64,000 bases of DNA from Steromphala cineraria (lineage: Eukaryota > Mollusca > Gastropoda > Trochida > Trochidae): contig OU744730.1 in assembly GCA_916613615.1 (NCBI GenBank), positions 6,479,582 to 6,543,581 of the forward strand. The letters are read 5' to 3'. Positions 32,760 through 44,884 of this stretch are shown piece by piece. The translations under genes were made by a program, and so were the position numbers. Within the stretch, counting starts at the first letter, position 1, and every line of letters starts with the position of its first letter. The notes below the pieces were generated by a model. The model searched no databases. It saw only the letters and a list, made by a program, of their open reading frames with translations, and was not told the DNA's origin.

Positions 32760-33855
32760 ATTAAAAACTGTGGGAGAAGTTGATTCCGTAAGGCATATAT
32801 TAACATTCTCTACTCTTTGCCACTGGATTGTTTACTGATTGCAATTGATGCCATGACTGTACCTATTTTATTATATGGATGTGAGATGTGAGGATATGAA
32901 GATAACCGTATAATAGAAAAAGTTCATTTGAAGTTCTTAAAGCTTGTCACCGGCTTAAAATCATCAACCCCATCGTACGTGCTCTATGTAGACCTCGCGC
33001 CCCTTTCATACTCATATTGGCATAAACTAGCTGGCAATAACGAATACGTTAAACGATTAAAAATCTCAGATTCATTAATTTTATTCAATTTTATTCAAGA
33101 TATCGATAATCCATGGATAATCTCTGTCAAATCTATTTAAGATAATTGTTGTTTGTCTCGTATATTTGCCAATCCAAATACATGTTCTACCCCTTGGCTT
33201 TTGCTACAAGTTGAATGAATACTTTAGGACCAATTTATCACTTTTGGCAAAGTAGAGAAAGTTCAAAAGGACACTACTATAAACTTATAAAAGAAAACCA
33301 AGCTTTGAAAAGTATCTCTTCTTGTCTAAATGTATATTTACACCTCTAATACCAATCATAGACTCCCTGTTGAAACTGGACGCTGACAAAAATATTATCA
33401 AACAAGAAGGAACTTAAAAATTATGTTAGTCCCCTGTAATTGGTGATGAATACCACAATCTACTGGGATGTAAAGCTCTCAACAAAGAACGATCTTCGCT
33501 TATTGATAACAACTATTAAAAATGTCTGAGCCTTATAAATTTAAACGATTACTTACTTATAATAACATAAAGGTATTGAAGAAACTTGCTAAATTTATTA
33601 ACATTATTTTTAAGAAATGCTAGTTGATTTTATTTTGATTTTCAAATAGAACGATTTTTAATGTTTTTATCTTTGTAGTTCTATATGCATGTGTTACATC
33701 TCCATATGTTTGTTTATGTTATATCAATAAGGTTATATGAATAACTAAGACTGTCTCTGCTGTCTTGATCATTTTGTATATATTGTATTATGGTATGCTC
33801 TTGTACCACCGTTGGTGGCGATTTGAATAAGAAAATGAATCTAAATCTAAATCTG
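32760..33855 (+). pseudogene. LINE 3' fragment, heavily decayed
   Basis: Around 32850-33020 the plus strand reads TVPILLYGCEM, then HLKFLKLVTGLKSSTPSYVLY, the segment that follows the RT domain in several non-LTR retrotransposons and is equivalent to ILLYGAEIW in the LINE at 53 kb. Further down a GDEYHNLLGC-like string matches the C-terminal EYH-LLECP motif. The end at about 33835-33855 is a short tandem tail, aatctaaatctaaatct. Many stops; 5' truncated. Confidence 0.6.
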
Positions 33856-33864
33856 ACATTGTAT

Positions 33865-34235
33865 GTTGAACTCGACCAGTTCTGACACTCACTAGTTTTG
33901 ATGTGTTTATCATCTGGTTCGATAAGTCGTGCATGTAAATAACAACTTTCTAATGCAGAATGTTAACCATTCATTTCATGACGTTGTCTAAAAGAATTCA
34001 TGTAAGAGGAAGCTTACTGAAAAAATGAAATTACTGCTCTTAATCAGTTTAGATTGGTGAATCAAAGAGACTTTTGTCGTGTTTGAAGAAAACAATTTAC
34101 ACGACTACAACAGATAATTCAATATAACAAAAGTGAAATGCCACAATTTAGAATGTTAAGGAGCAGTAAGCGTGTCAATAACAATAAAACTATCCAACAC
34201 TACAAATAACAATCAAATAATGTTGCCCTAATAAG
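33865..34235. repeat. Large duplication, copy B, block 1
   Basis: Same orientation as 7485-7860. It follows the LINE tail at 33855 directly. No DIRS copy is present in copy B, although sequence to the right (34240-34980) is too diverged to identify an exact empty site. Confidence 0.8.
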
Positions 34236-35040
34236 TACTGAAAATGAATTTTATGCTGGTCAATGTGATATTGTATATCTTTTTGAATGAAAACAATATT
34301 TGATAACAGGATTTATAAAAAAAACTGTTTTAATAAAATAGTTGGTGTTTGGTTACTGTTACTGTTACTGTTACTGTTTTGCAATCAAGGCAGAGGTAAG
34401 GAATCACCCTGCATTTGCATATATACAGCTGTGTATCTTAAGTTTGTTCACTTGCTTGTGATCTTAGTGCAAATAGGATGTTATTTGGGTTTCGTTTGGA
34501 CGCTCATATAACTCCAGGACCACTTACAAAAGATCATCAATGGTCCATGTGTCAAATACCCATTCCTAAACCATGTTTCGGGATCGTCTCGTCACTAGTG
34601 CTGAATGTCAATATTTGGCATGGATAAATAGACAGATAGGGTCATATTTGTAAAATTTGTATTTACCTAAAATTTCGATTAAAATCATCCATGTAAATTT
34701 TGTAGTGAAAATATTATCACAGTTAGGTTGCCTTAGCCCAAAGAACATATATGAAAAGATCTAAAGCTGTTGCTCTTGATCACTTAAGCATTTTGTAGAG
34801 CAAAATAAAAATCAATGTTTTCGAAATTGTGACTCCTGGTCACTTGAATGACCTGCCAAATTTGTTACAGCTATCTGATATGTTTGACATGCGAATATGT
34901 TAACGCACTCTTCATAACTTATATAGTGAAATTTCATCATTATTGGTTCACTATGCTAAGATGCCTCAAAGACATTACTAATTACACAATATTTGCACTA
35001 GAATACGAAGGTAAGTGCACAAATTTAAGATACGCAGCTA
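34236..35040. other. Unassigned, with a GTTACT hexamer run
   Basis: Four GTTACT units at about 34354-34377. No supported gene. Lies between duplication blocks 1 and 2 of copy B. Confidence 0.5.
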
Positions 35041-37066
35041 TATAGAATAGCGCAGTACATGTACATGATAGTCTTAAATGGGAACATAGAATTGAACTAT
35101 TTATAATTGAAATAAGCTTTTTAACAGACGTTTCCTAATCGAAGTTTTCTTGTATGGGTTCCGTCCAACTTATCTGGCACTGACAAATTTCTTCAGGTTT
35201 TGTTGGCATCCAGAATTGTTTCATCTTCCTTTTATTGGATTTAGTCATGTTGGCTCCAGCCAGAAGCAAGATAATTTCTCATTTGCCTTTTAGGAACTAT
35301 CACTTTCTTGAAGGATCATATCAATTTAAATTTTTACCACAAATTTAAATCAGATATATAGTTTTAAATCTAAAATCTTCCACTAAAGACAAGAAACATA
35401 CGACAAGGAGTGCCAAAAGATAAAAACTTTTTCAAGAGACATAATAATGTTATCATCGAGTGATGAAAGTATCCATCATTAGCGAAAAGGATCCTGATAA
35501 ACTTTTGAGGTATGCGAGAGTTTCATGATTTAGAATTAAAGTGCGATTGACGTCATAATTTTTTAATATCCATTTATGACCCCAACGGACATCAACATTA
35601 TAACATGCTTCTACTATGCCAAGACCCATTGTATGACAAACAATCAAAAGTAAACGTACATGTTAGTAACAATTAAATTTTGGATGACAAACTATTTTAA
35701 ACATTGATCTTTGTCATTTTCCAGTATATGTAATGACTTTAAAATGATAATCCTTTATGACTTTATGCAAAATTAATAATGGAAATGAGGTTACATTTTA
35801 GTAAATATGTTTCTGTTCCTTCAAATAGTTGCCTCATTGTATTGCATATGGTTCATTTGAAATGGGTACAAGACTAACATGTAATATTTGAATCACTTTT
35901 TGCACAGCTTCCGGCCCCCTGAAGACATTGATCAATGCTTCGGGACTTAAAACACACGACAGACAGACAGACGTTCCCCTAAGTGAGACGTCTCAAGAGG
36001 TAATAGGATGTCTGAAATAGACCAGAGATTGCACACGCCCATCTCTGTCAACTATAAATCTTGATCCAGCCATGCCTTCACAAATAAAATCCATCTAAAT
36101 TGAAAGTAGCATTGAATTTGCAGGAAGGTTGGGAAGCACAAATACCAGTAGGACCAGAAGACATTACCACATCATCATTAGTTTAATACATTGAATCTAT
36201 GCCGTGTATTATTGTAAGGTATATCTGTTATGATGAAATTAAAGTACATTCGAGTTCTTTTTTTGATGTCCACGCTGGAAACAACGTTAATGAAATAAAG
36301 TGGATTTCATTGATTGGAAGTTAGTATTGTTATAAGGAATAACAGATGGAATAGGAGTAATTCATTGGGAAACATTTCACTTGCTAGATCATGATTTTTT
36401 AATTGATCATGATATCGTAAGTAAAAATCACTTATGTAATACTCAAGTGTCACACTCTGCCGATAATGAGCAATGATACAAACACGAACAAGAAATACAC
36501 ATTCAAAACTGTTGAAGAAATTCAAAATCATAGGCCCAAAGGAACTAAGAAGCTTAAGCTAAGTCCATCTGAGGTTTTTCAATTTAAATACATAAAATAC
36601 ATTCTGATGGAACTAATATTTTTGAGAATAAAGTTCTGGTTTAAATATTGAAATGAAACATTCTTACATCAGAACAAGAAGCTATCTGAAAAAAATTTTT
36701 CAGTTTTTTTCATCCTTGCAATTGCAATGTCAGAAATAAAACGTGGGCAGTCCAGTAAAACAACTTCAAACAATGTTGGTCAATACATGTACACTGGTTT
36801 TGACCGCATCCATCTGATAGGGAATGTAATTGAACTGTCTGAACACATAATAAATTAACCACTTGTCAATTTTGGATTACACAATTATGTTAACCCATAA
36901 ATCACTGAAATTTAGTCAGTTGATTTGTTTCCATGTCAATTCTTTTAACCCACGTTTACCTATCAAACTTGACATTAAATCTAAATATTTAAAAGGTGTT
37001 TAGAAATTTGTGATTTCTGTGTGAAGTTTAGCCATGCGATTCCTTTTTTATTCACTAATTGAATTA
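35040..37066. repeat. Large duplication, copy B, blocks 2 and 3
   Basis: Continuous here, while the matching copy A blocks are separated by the 12067-15215 element and by an extra segment at 15500-15935. The junction at about 35188-35197 (aaatttcttcaggttttg) is the empty site for the 12067-15215 element. The sequence ends at the insertion beginning about 37067. Confidence 0.75.
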
Positions 37067-39904
37067 AAGGTCTTCACACAAAATGGCCGCCAATGGCTTT
37101 TATGTGTATCTTCATACTTTGTCCTCCGACTATGGATATTTGGCTTGTGTTATGACATTTTTGACAGTATCAAAATAATACATTAAGCATTAACGTACAA
37201 TAGACCGATCCAATAGGCCCCGCCCCTTCAGCCTTTCGACCAATCGGCGCCGTATTTCTGACCTCCTGCCCAGCGATCGCTTCCTCGGACATCGACAAGC
37301 AACATGGCGGGCTGTATGCTTGACGAAAGGAATGTCGCCGATACATTTTTCGGACGTAACGAGTCCTTCAAAGTGTAATTTATTTCATGACAATGTAAAC
37401 AACTTGAAAAACGGGTCCTACCTTCCGGGAATCTTTATTAACGACGGCATATCTGATTAATTTCGGAGATGTACACACGAATATCGTGAGGCGAAGGCAT
37501 GATTCTCGGTTTGTTTACATTGAAAAACATGTGCTGCAGTAGGCCTATATATCTGTTTGTCTGATTTTCTTCAAAGAATTTGTTTCAGTAGGCCTACATG
37601 AAAAAATGTTGAAAATTTTCGCTTCAGAGATTTAAAAACCGACGCAAAGAAATATTTGCAAATAATAAATGATTTCTAGTTATCAAAATGGAAATTAAGT
37701 ATAAAAGTCAAGGTAAAATGCCACATTCAGGTTTGAACTATAAATAAATTGCTTAATTAGAAAACTATATCATAATCAACACAATAATTATAATGATTTT
37801 ATCAAGATTTATGAAATTTATTTATGTTTACTTTTAATATCCAGATTTACTTGTTTAAATGTTATTATTGATTATAAATAATATATATTATCAGGGTTTG
37901 AAATTAAGTCTAGTTTTTGTTTATGAAAATAAAAAGATTCATGAAATGGGGACATATATTCAAATATCTCATCTAATTAAATATCTTCAGATATCAAATA
38001 TTTGAATGACAGGAAAGAGCCAATATCTCATCCATAAGGTGATTTTCTTACTTTTAGATGATTAAAACATTAGAAAATAATCATCCAGTACGTTAAACAT
38101 TTTGAAAAGTATTGAAATGGATATGTGTAATAAAATATAATTATGGCTGTAGTGTTACAGTATGTATTGTATTGGGTAAGAAATTTAGTGGACATGTAAG
38201 TCAAACAACACTAACATGTTCAAATTCAAATCATTAAATATGTTAATGGTTTCTATATAGATATCTTGAACAGTTTGGATCTGCATAGGTTGTTTTGCAT
38301 TATCATAAATTCATATTATGATTTATTCATGAAATTGTGCAGACCATGTTTTGGTTTATTTTAAATTTGGAAGAGGGGGTTTATAAATACTTTCATGATA
38401 AATAGTTAGGGTTTTTTTTTCAGACTGATAGAACAAAGGATTTAAGTGAATGAGGAAACCATCCAGAGAACTTGCATATAAATTAAAGATGTACAAAATT
38501 GAACTTTGAACAATAAAGCAGCAGGGCATAGGGACTTTATTAAAAAAATTAATTTTGAATAGAGTAACTTGAGCCTAAAGGTGAAATCATTGTTTTCATT
38601 TTATTTAAATGTATCATTTCTTAAAAAATAGTTTCACAGTTTATCTGAAATAATTAAGCATATCTAAGTTAATTGATTGCATGCATCCACATGAAAATGT
38701 ATATTTTACAAGTCTGTTTGCTAATTATTTAGGTTATCATGTAGGTTATTTTAACTGTCAATATGTTATGGATTTTTGAATAATAAATGAAAAAACAATT
38801 TTTTTCAATATTCTGATTTTAATGTTAATAATTGAAATAAATTAAGTTTGTTTGACTTGTTATTGAAACAAATTATATTGCATTATAATAACCATTTCCG
38901 AAACAAATTAAACAAATTACATATGGTCTCCATCAGTTCCATATTATTTATTATTAATATTTGTACACGGTAGATGAGTAACCTTGGTGCTGTACAGCAA
39001 CATAAAGAATACTTTTGTTCTGTATTTCAAATATATTTTAAACTGTCAGATGAACCAGATGACTGAACACTCAAGGGAGATAATTGATAGGTAGATCTAC
39101 ATCTGTGTCCCTGAAATTGATTAAATTATTGAGGCTCATACACTGATGCTGGACTAAATTCGGGAATAACTTGGACAACCACATTTTAGAGGGCAATTCT
39201 TATATTGTTAGAAATTTGACCTCGATATGAAAATGTTGAAAACATCACGTCGACTCCATATGGCCCGTGTAGGGCTATTTAGCTGCTGTCAGTTTTTGTG
39301 CAGTTTCCGCCGCCGTCGCCGCCGCGTCCGCGCTCATACTAATGGCTATATCTTTTTTTCTACTAAGCTTTCCAGAACTTGTATTCATAACTTACAGCTT
39401 ATACCTCGGGGGAACGATTTTGACATGTTCACTTTCAAGGTCAAAGGTCAAGGTCACGAGCTATAAAATCACAAAAAAATTCCTTGTTAACGCGATAACT
39501 TGAAAAGTTTTTTATATGAAGCTCTTGCTTGGTATGTATCATCTTAGGAAGAGTAAAACAATTTGAAAAGGTTTTCGCTACAATCTGTCCAAGGTCAAGG
39601 TCACAGCAAGGTCACTACTTTAGCATGTTTTTGCGAAAATGCTTTATTTTAAAAATGAACACTTTTAATCATTAGATGATTGTTATACTCAATGAAAAGT
39701 GTTCATTGATTGTGTAACCTTGAAGGTCAAAGGTCAAGGTCATGAGATTTGTGTTATTGCAATGTGCAACTGATTTGGATATAACTTAATCCCATTAAGC
39801 TTTTCAGAACTCATGAACATGTATAAGTGTTTACACCTCTGGGGAATTACAATGACATGTTCACTTTCAAGGTCAAAGGTCAAGGTCACAGCAAGGTCAA
39901 CATA

Positions 39905-41430
39905 CACTCCCGATCAAAAGAAAGTATAGGTTTTTCAATTTGATAGAAAGTTTCTTATGATATCCATCGTTAGTGATTATGAATATGATGGTAAGCCTTC
40001 AGAAACATAATTCACATCGCAAAAACGCAACCAAGGTTGTTGTGGAATAAAAAAAACGGAAAAATCGTGAATTGTGTTTAAATGCAAATACATGAAATGT
40101 ATGTGCCGAAAACAGTTATAAATGGCACTGCTGAATACCGTAGGATCAAACCAACTGAAAACACACAAAAAGAATGGCACGATTGACACAGGAAGAACGA
40201 CAGAGAGCTATTGGCATGGCGGAAATGGGGGCTACACAAGTCCACATTGCTCGGACGTTCAATTGCACGACACTGACAGTCTCCAGGCTTCTTCAACGTT
40301 ACAGACAGACTGGTCGGACCCAAGACAGACCCCGAAGTGGCAGACCACGTGTGACCACGCCACAAGAAGACCAGTACATCCGGACCATTCACCTCCGAAA
40401 TCGCTTCGTAACGGCAACGGAAACAGCGGCAACGGCATTCGGCAATCGTATCAGTAGACACACAGTGTCAAGAAGATTGCGTACAGTAGGTATTCGGGCA
40501 CACCGACCTTACCGAGCGATGGCCTTGACCCCTCGACACCGACGTAACCGACTCCAATGGGCAAGGCGAGTGTACAGATGGCAAGCACGGAACTGGAGGC
40601 GTGTCTTATTTACATATGAGAGTCGTTTCTGTCTGTACCATAATGATGGAAGACAGATGGTCTGGAGGCGCCGTGGTGAACGTTTTTCTCGTCCATGTGT
40701 CCAACAAGTTCATCGTTACGGCGGTGGTGGCGTGATGGTGTGGGGCGGTATCTGTGGGGACGTTAAAACTCAACTCGTCATTATAAATGGAAACCTGAAT
40801 GCACAGCAAAACATTCAACAAGTTCTGCAGCCAGTTGTATTCCCTTTTCTGCAAGCACAACGCCAGGGTATCATATTCCAGCATGATAACGCAAGACCCA
40901 ACACTGCACGAGCCACAGTTAACGTGATGCAACAAAACAACGTCAATGTTCTCCAGTGGCCTGCCTGTTCCCCAGACTTAAATCCAATAGAACACGTGTG
41001 GGATCACCTCAACAGGCAGATAAGGAACCGTAGACCCGTCCCACAAAACCGACAGGAACTTGTTCGTGCTCTCAGAGAAGAATGGCAACAGATACCAGCG
41101 GCCGTCATCCGACGTTTGACCATGTCGATGAGGAGACGTGTCAGGGCCTGTATTGACGCTACAGGAGGTCATACGCGTTATTGACAAAAGCAAAGTTCGT
41201 TTGTGGCTTGTCAACAGACAATAGAGAGACATTAAACATTGAATTTTGACCCCCTATGTGATTCACTGACTATACAGTCGATCAATGGAATCAACCAATG
41301 CAGTTTGTTTCTGTAAATCATTGTCATCTGATTGCTTAATATAATCCAATTTACGGAACTTTAATATCGTCTTTTGTTTTTATTTTATGGGCATATAAAG
41401 TGGACCTATACTTTCTTTTGATCGGGAGTG
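39905..41430 (+). mobile_element. Tc1-type transposon with perfect 26-bp TIRs and TA target duplication
   Basis: The left TIR 39905-39930 (cactcccgatcaaaagaaag...) is the exact reverse complement of 41405-41430. TA dinucleotides at 39903-39904 and 41431-41432 are the target duplication. It is inserted within an AGGTCA-rich repeat, whose halves continue on both sides. It contains one transposase frame. Perfect TIRs and an open frame imply recent movement, although the transposase itself appears inactive. Confidence 0.96.
40174..41184 (+). CDS. Tc1-type transposase, full length but first catalytic Asp replaced by Tyr
   Basis: 336 codons, typical for Tc1. Residues 1-60 form the first helix-turn-helix (TQVHIARTFNCTTLTVSRLL), then the GRPR linker (SGRPRVTTP) and a second helix-turn-helix (RISRHTVSRRLRTVG). 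The catalytic domain has VMVWGGI, the second Asp at 238 (FQHDNARP) and Glu273 (NPIEHVW), spaced as DD34E. The first Asp, normally in an FSDES-type motif, is Tyr148 here (FTYES, codon TAT at 40615-40617), one base from GAT. Known chemistry requires all three acidic residues for metal binding, so cleavage activity should be lost while TIR binding could remain. The start Met is 269 bp inside the element, as usual. Confidence 0.94.
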   Translation: MARLTQEERQRAIGMAEMGATQVHIARTFNCTTLTVSRLLQRYRQTGRTQDRPRSGRPRVTTPQEDQYIRTIHLRNRFVTATETAATAFGNRISRHTVSRRLRTVGIRAHRPYRAMALTPRHRRNRLQWARRVYRWQARNWRRVLFTYESRFCLYHNDGRQMVWRRRGERFSRPCVQQVHRYGGGGVMVWGGICGDVKTQLVIINGNLNAQQNIQQVLQPVVFPFLQAQRQGIIFQHDNARPNTARATVNVMQQNNVNVLQWPACSPDLNPIEHVWDHLNRQIRNRRPVPQNRQELVRALREEWQQIPAAVIRRLTMSMRRRVRACIDATGGHTRY

Positions 41431-42120
41431 TATATTGAGAAATGTTATATTCAATGAGTTGTATTCATTGATTGCTTGACCTTGAGTGTCAAAAGTCAAG
41501 GTTACAACAAAATGTCCAATATGCTGAGGCTTGTAGAAGGCGGAACAGGGTAAGGCAAAACCCCAAGTTTCGGGGCTGCTCTGCTTTTGCGGTGTCCCGC
41601 AAACGCTAATCTAGTTATAGACTGAATGTGTATCGTAGCTTGTGAGACTTCTTCGGGGTCATATTTTCTTAGTGTCATTAAATAAATTCATGTAAGTATC
41701 TAACCACCATTTATGCAATGTAAACATGCAGTCAACCAAGGAAACTATCGGTAAATTCACTAGGTTTGACAAAGAATAATGTTGAATTTTATCGTTGGCC
41801 CCACTCCTGACGGTACGCCGTTCTCCTTGTGTTAAAATTATTTCTGACAGTGATTTTGTTCGAAATTCCTCAGTTTCATTATCAGTAGACCTTATTTTCA
41901 TAATATCAATCCTTTCTGAGGCATGACAAATCTGTAATTAGCCATAGTCATCAACAAACTACTCTAAGTTGACAAAGCGAACCTCGGACACTTTCGCATG
42001 TTTGTCCGAGGTTTGTGGTTGCTAGGGACGGTTGCTAGGGGGCAGGGCTTAATGGATCAGTCTGTTTTCAGTGACACATATAAAATTATCAAAAAAACGT
42101 GCTACTGCCCCTTTAAACAG

Positions 42121-42800
42121 CAATTGATTGAACCTAGTCTAGTGAAAAAGGGTATGACATTTGCGTAAATATATCCCCTTATATGTCTTTATGTTTGCTA
42201 GGAATATTTACTTACGTGTTACATAGTACTGACAGTGTACATATGTATATAAGGCTATATTCAACCTCCCACCTGTTGTTTCATGTAAATGTTCTATTAA
42301 AATATGAATAAGTTATCTTTTTCTGTATTTGTTCACAAACTGGAGATTCGAGGAGAAATTAATGTTAATACCTGATGATATTAGACATGTTGGTCTATAA
42401 TATGTCGATTAAATGAACTAATAATTAAGATTGTCTTCTTGTATGCTAGAGCTTATACACATATGATTTCGAGTTTAACAATGTACATGTAGTAGTAGAT
42501 TAACATCTAGTTACATTTAATGAAATTTATTCTTTGTGTACATGCACCCTGCCAAAAACATGTAATGGAACTGGTCAAGAAACTGGTTTAATCAAGATAA
42601 TCAATCAACATATGTTTTGTGTGTAATTCGGGCAAATTGACACGGTTTGAAAGATATCGTTAAATATGCGTTGTTTGTAATCATGATAAATCTAAACAGC
42701 TGAATTTGAGGATTTTAGAGATATATACTCAAATTTGCTTTTTGTGAATCAAGTTATAAAACACCCCTCCCTTATAAAGAACTTTTTAATTTACATCATC
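42121..42800. other. Right remainder of duplication copy B, then AT-rich sequence
   Basis: 42125-42235 matches 17640-17760 (ggtatgacatttgcg.aaa, tatccccttatatgtctt). No gene seen beyond it. Confidence 0.5.
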
Positions 42801-42804
42801 CTGT

Positions 42805-42941
42805 CTCAGGGTACGAACGTTACACTAACTCCACTAATCTGTACCCTGGGTTCAGAAGCTAGATTCGCTCGCGTGGCCCGACTTGCGATGAAAGGGTTTG
42901 ATTGGCTACATCCCAAGTTAGCGTAACGTTCGTAACCTGAG
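42805..42941. mobile_element. MITE, 137 bp, 26-bp TIRs
   Basis: Left TIR 42805-42830 (ctcagggtacgaacgttaca...) pairs with 42916-42941 at 24 of 26 positions. The core contains a short GC-rich segment. No target duplication could be fixed. The frame at 42735-42926 runs across it and is not a gene. Confidence 0.75.
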
Positions 42942-42944
42942 AAC

Positions 42945-44650
42945 ATGTGGACATTAAATAAAGAGACATGTCTGACTAACCAAGGTTTGAAAACAATTCA
43001 AACAAGTAATGTTCAAATAGTTGGCATTTAATAAATTGACATCATCACAATTTGTCTCTTTTGTTTGAGGATTGTCTGTGATCATTGTCAATGAGTGGAT
43101 TATCATTTGTTGATGAAAAAGACTTGGCATGTGACTATCGCCAAGTCCTAGATCTCACAGACAAAAGACATTGAATACATATATAACAAGGATTAGAACT
43201 TATAAGTCATCAATATTTACGGAGAAGAGACATACAGCTCTTAACTAGTGGGATGAATAAATAGAATTGTGTAATTCCCTAGCACCCTAATCATCGAAAT
43301 AAATCGTACAGAGACACTGTTTGGCATACTTCATGAAAGAAAATATGTCTTTCAAGATGAAAATACTGTTTAGCGGTACAAAATAAAGATATGTTCAAAG
43401 AAATGCTATAAGCATACATCAAAGATATGCTTAACAGCAAGAAAACATCTTAGGCAGAAAAAGACAATATTCTCCATAACATCTCTTTACTAAGGTCACA
43501 AGGGAGACCTACTGACAACACAAGCCCAAATCTCAGTGGAAGATCAAAAAGATCAAGTCTGATGACGGGATATGATTTGATAAAAATCTTAACACTCATC
43601 TCATTTCCCCTTTTTAATTTTGTTTTTATTTTAATTTCAAATTGTCAAGTTTGAAATACCAATTTTGATATCTCTAAAAATATCGTGAAATATTCTGCAA
43701 AACAGGACTGACATGATTGATATTTGGTCATGCCATTTGGATATCATGTGTTTAAGTTTGATCAAGGAAAATAATTAAATATTTAAATGTGCTTATTTGA
43801 TCTATTTTAATCGATTAATCAATTGTGAAAATCGGATGTCAGAGAAACTGATTATTCAAGTATTTATTATATGTCTCACACAGGTAAATGTATAAATATA
43901 GATGTTAACGTTAAGTGTTCATTGTTTATGCGTTGAATGATCTTTAGAAATAACGAACTGAAAATGTGTCTTCCAATTCATTACCAATCGGGTTCACAAC
44001 GTAGTGATCATCAGGGTAACTTATATATTGTGTTGCTAATGATATAGCGTTAGCAATAGCAAGAGACGTAATTCATGACGTCATATGTATATCACTAATA
44101 AATTATATAGTAAATGCGACGTCAAGTTGATTTCATATTCGTTTTAGTTCAATTCAAGGGTATATCCGTTAATAAAGAATCGTTCTTATATTTTCCGCAA
44201 ACTATATTTATGTTAATATAAACCCGTAACATATTCATTTATAAGATTTCACTCTTTAAAATTCTAAAGTGGAAATTTCAAAATTTCCCAAAATTGAACA
44301 GTGAAACGAATTGTACATGTTCTTTAAAGAAGATCCTGTTAACTGTTTAACCAAATCTAAGGCGGACGAAGTAAAATCATTATTTATATTTCTTTTACAA
44401 GGAACACAGCGGAGACCAACTATCAACGTAAACTTACATTCGTTGATGATTTAAATCGATGTTAGAAAAATATATGTTTACCGATAATGATCAAAGAATT
44501 AACAGTCCAAACACAGCAGTCTCATACTATGTGTCTACTAAGCAATCATATGTGTTTTTAAATTGAGTTAAATGTGGTCAGATCGGCTTTAGACTTTGAT
44601 ACATTCGGCCTTTGCAAGTGCTTAACATATTTATGATAATTTATCTCAAA
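42945..44650. other. AT-rich stretch, no gene seen
   Basis: No frame with recognisable content and no repeat shared with other parts of the window. Confidence 0.5.
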
Positions 44651-44884
44651 AATACACTGAAGGGCAAAAGAAACTTTCCCTTAGAAAAGTGTCACTAATT
44701 TATGAAATATGTCACATCATTTCCTCTTAAATATTATTTTTAAGAACCGGGAATCGTATATGGTGTGCGCTAACGTCAAAACGTTACTTTACTAAAATTA
44801 AATTGCAAATTTGGCGAAAATCTCGTGCATTTCCACTGTCGTAGGATGCACGTCCAAAACGGGTATAAAACCCTTTGACTGACG

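Larger units (their letters stand above)
39227..41614 (+). mobile_element. Helitron-like non-autonomous repeat with AGGTCA arrays (interrupted by Tc1)
   Basis: The 3' end has a hairpin TTTGCGG-tgtc-CCGCAAA (41586-41603), then cgctaat, then CTAG (41611-41614) followed by T, matching the known Helitron 3' terminus (hairpin shortly before CTRR, then T). A second small hairpin, CCCC..GGGG, precedes it. Inside, several blocks carry tandem AGGTCA motifs (39437, 39590, 39720, 39866, and degenerate at 41480). The tgacatgttcactttcaagg unit recurs 433 bp apart at about 39420 and 39853. The 5' boundary is only a guess. No Rep/helicase gene is present. Confidence 0.5.
37067..42120. mobile_element. 5-kb composite insertion in copy B
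   Basis: In copy A the flanking sequences are only about 30 bp apart (17618-17645), so this whole block is an insertion. Left end attaaaggtcttcacac and right end gtgctactgcccctttaaac share an inverted ttaaagg. Inside, agaccgatccaataggcccc at 37202 is matched by the reverse complement of ggcagggcttaatggatcag-tct ending 42063, a second inverted pair. No transposase of its own was seen. It contains the Helitron-like repeat ending at 41614, which in turn contains the Tc1 element. The stretch 37430-39220 is very AT-rich and empty of genes. Confidence 0.65.

Noticed and set aside
37200..37330. Promoter of a host gene (GC-rich patch with ccccgcccc and an aacatggcggg motif)
   Set aside because: The patch coincides with the inverted terminal sequence of the inserted element, and no coding exon follows.
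40078..41232. Antisense and alternative frames over the Tc1 transposase
   Set aside because: Shadows of the 336-codon transposase.
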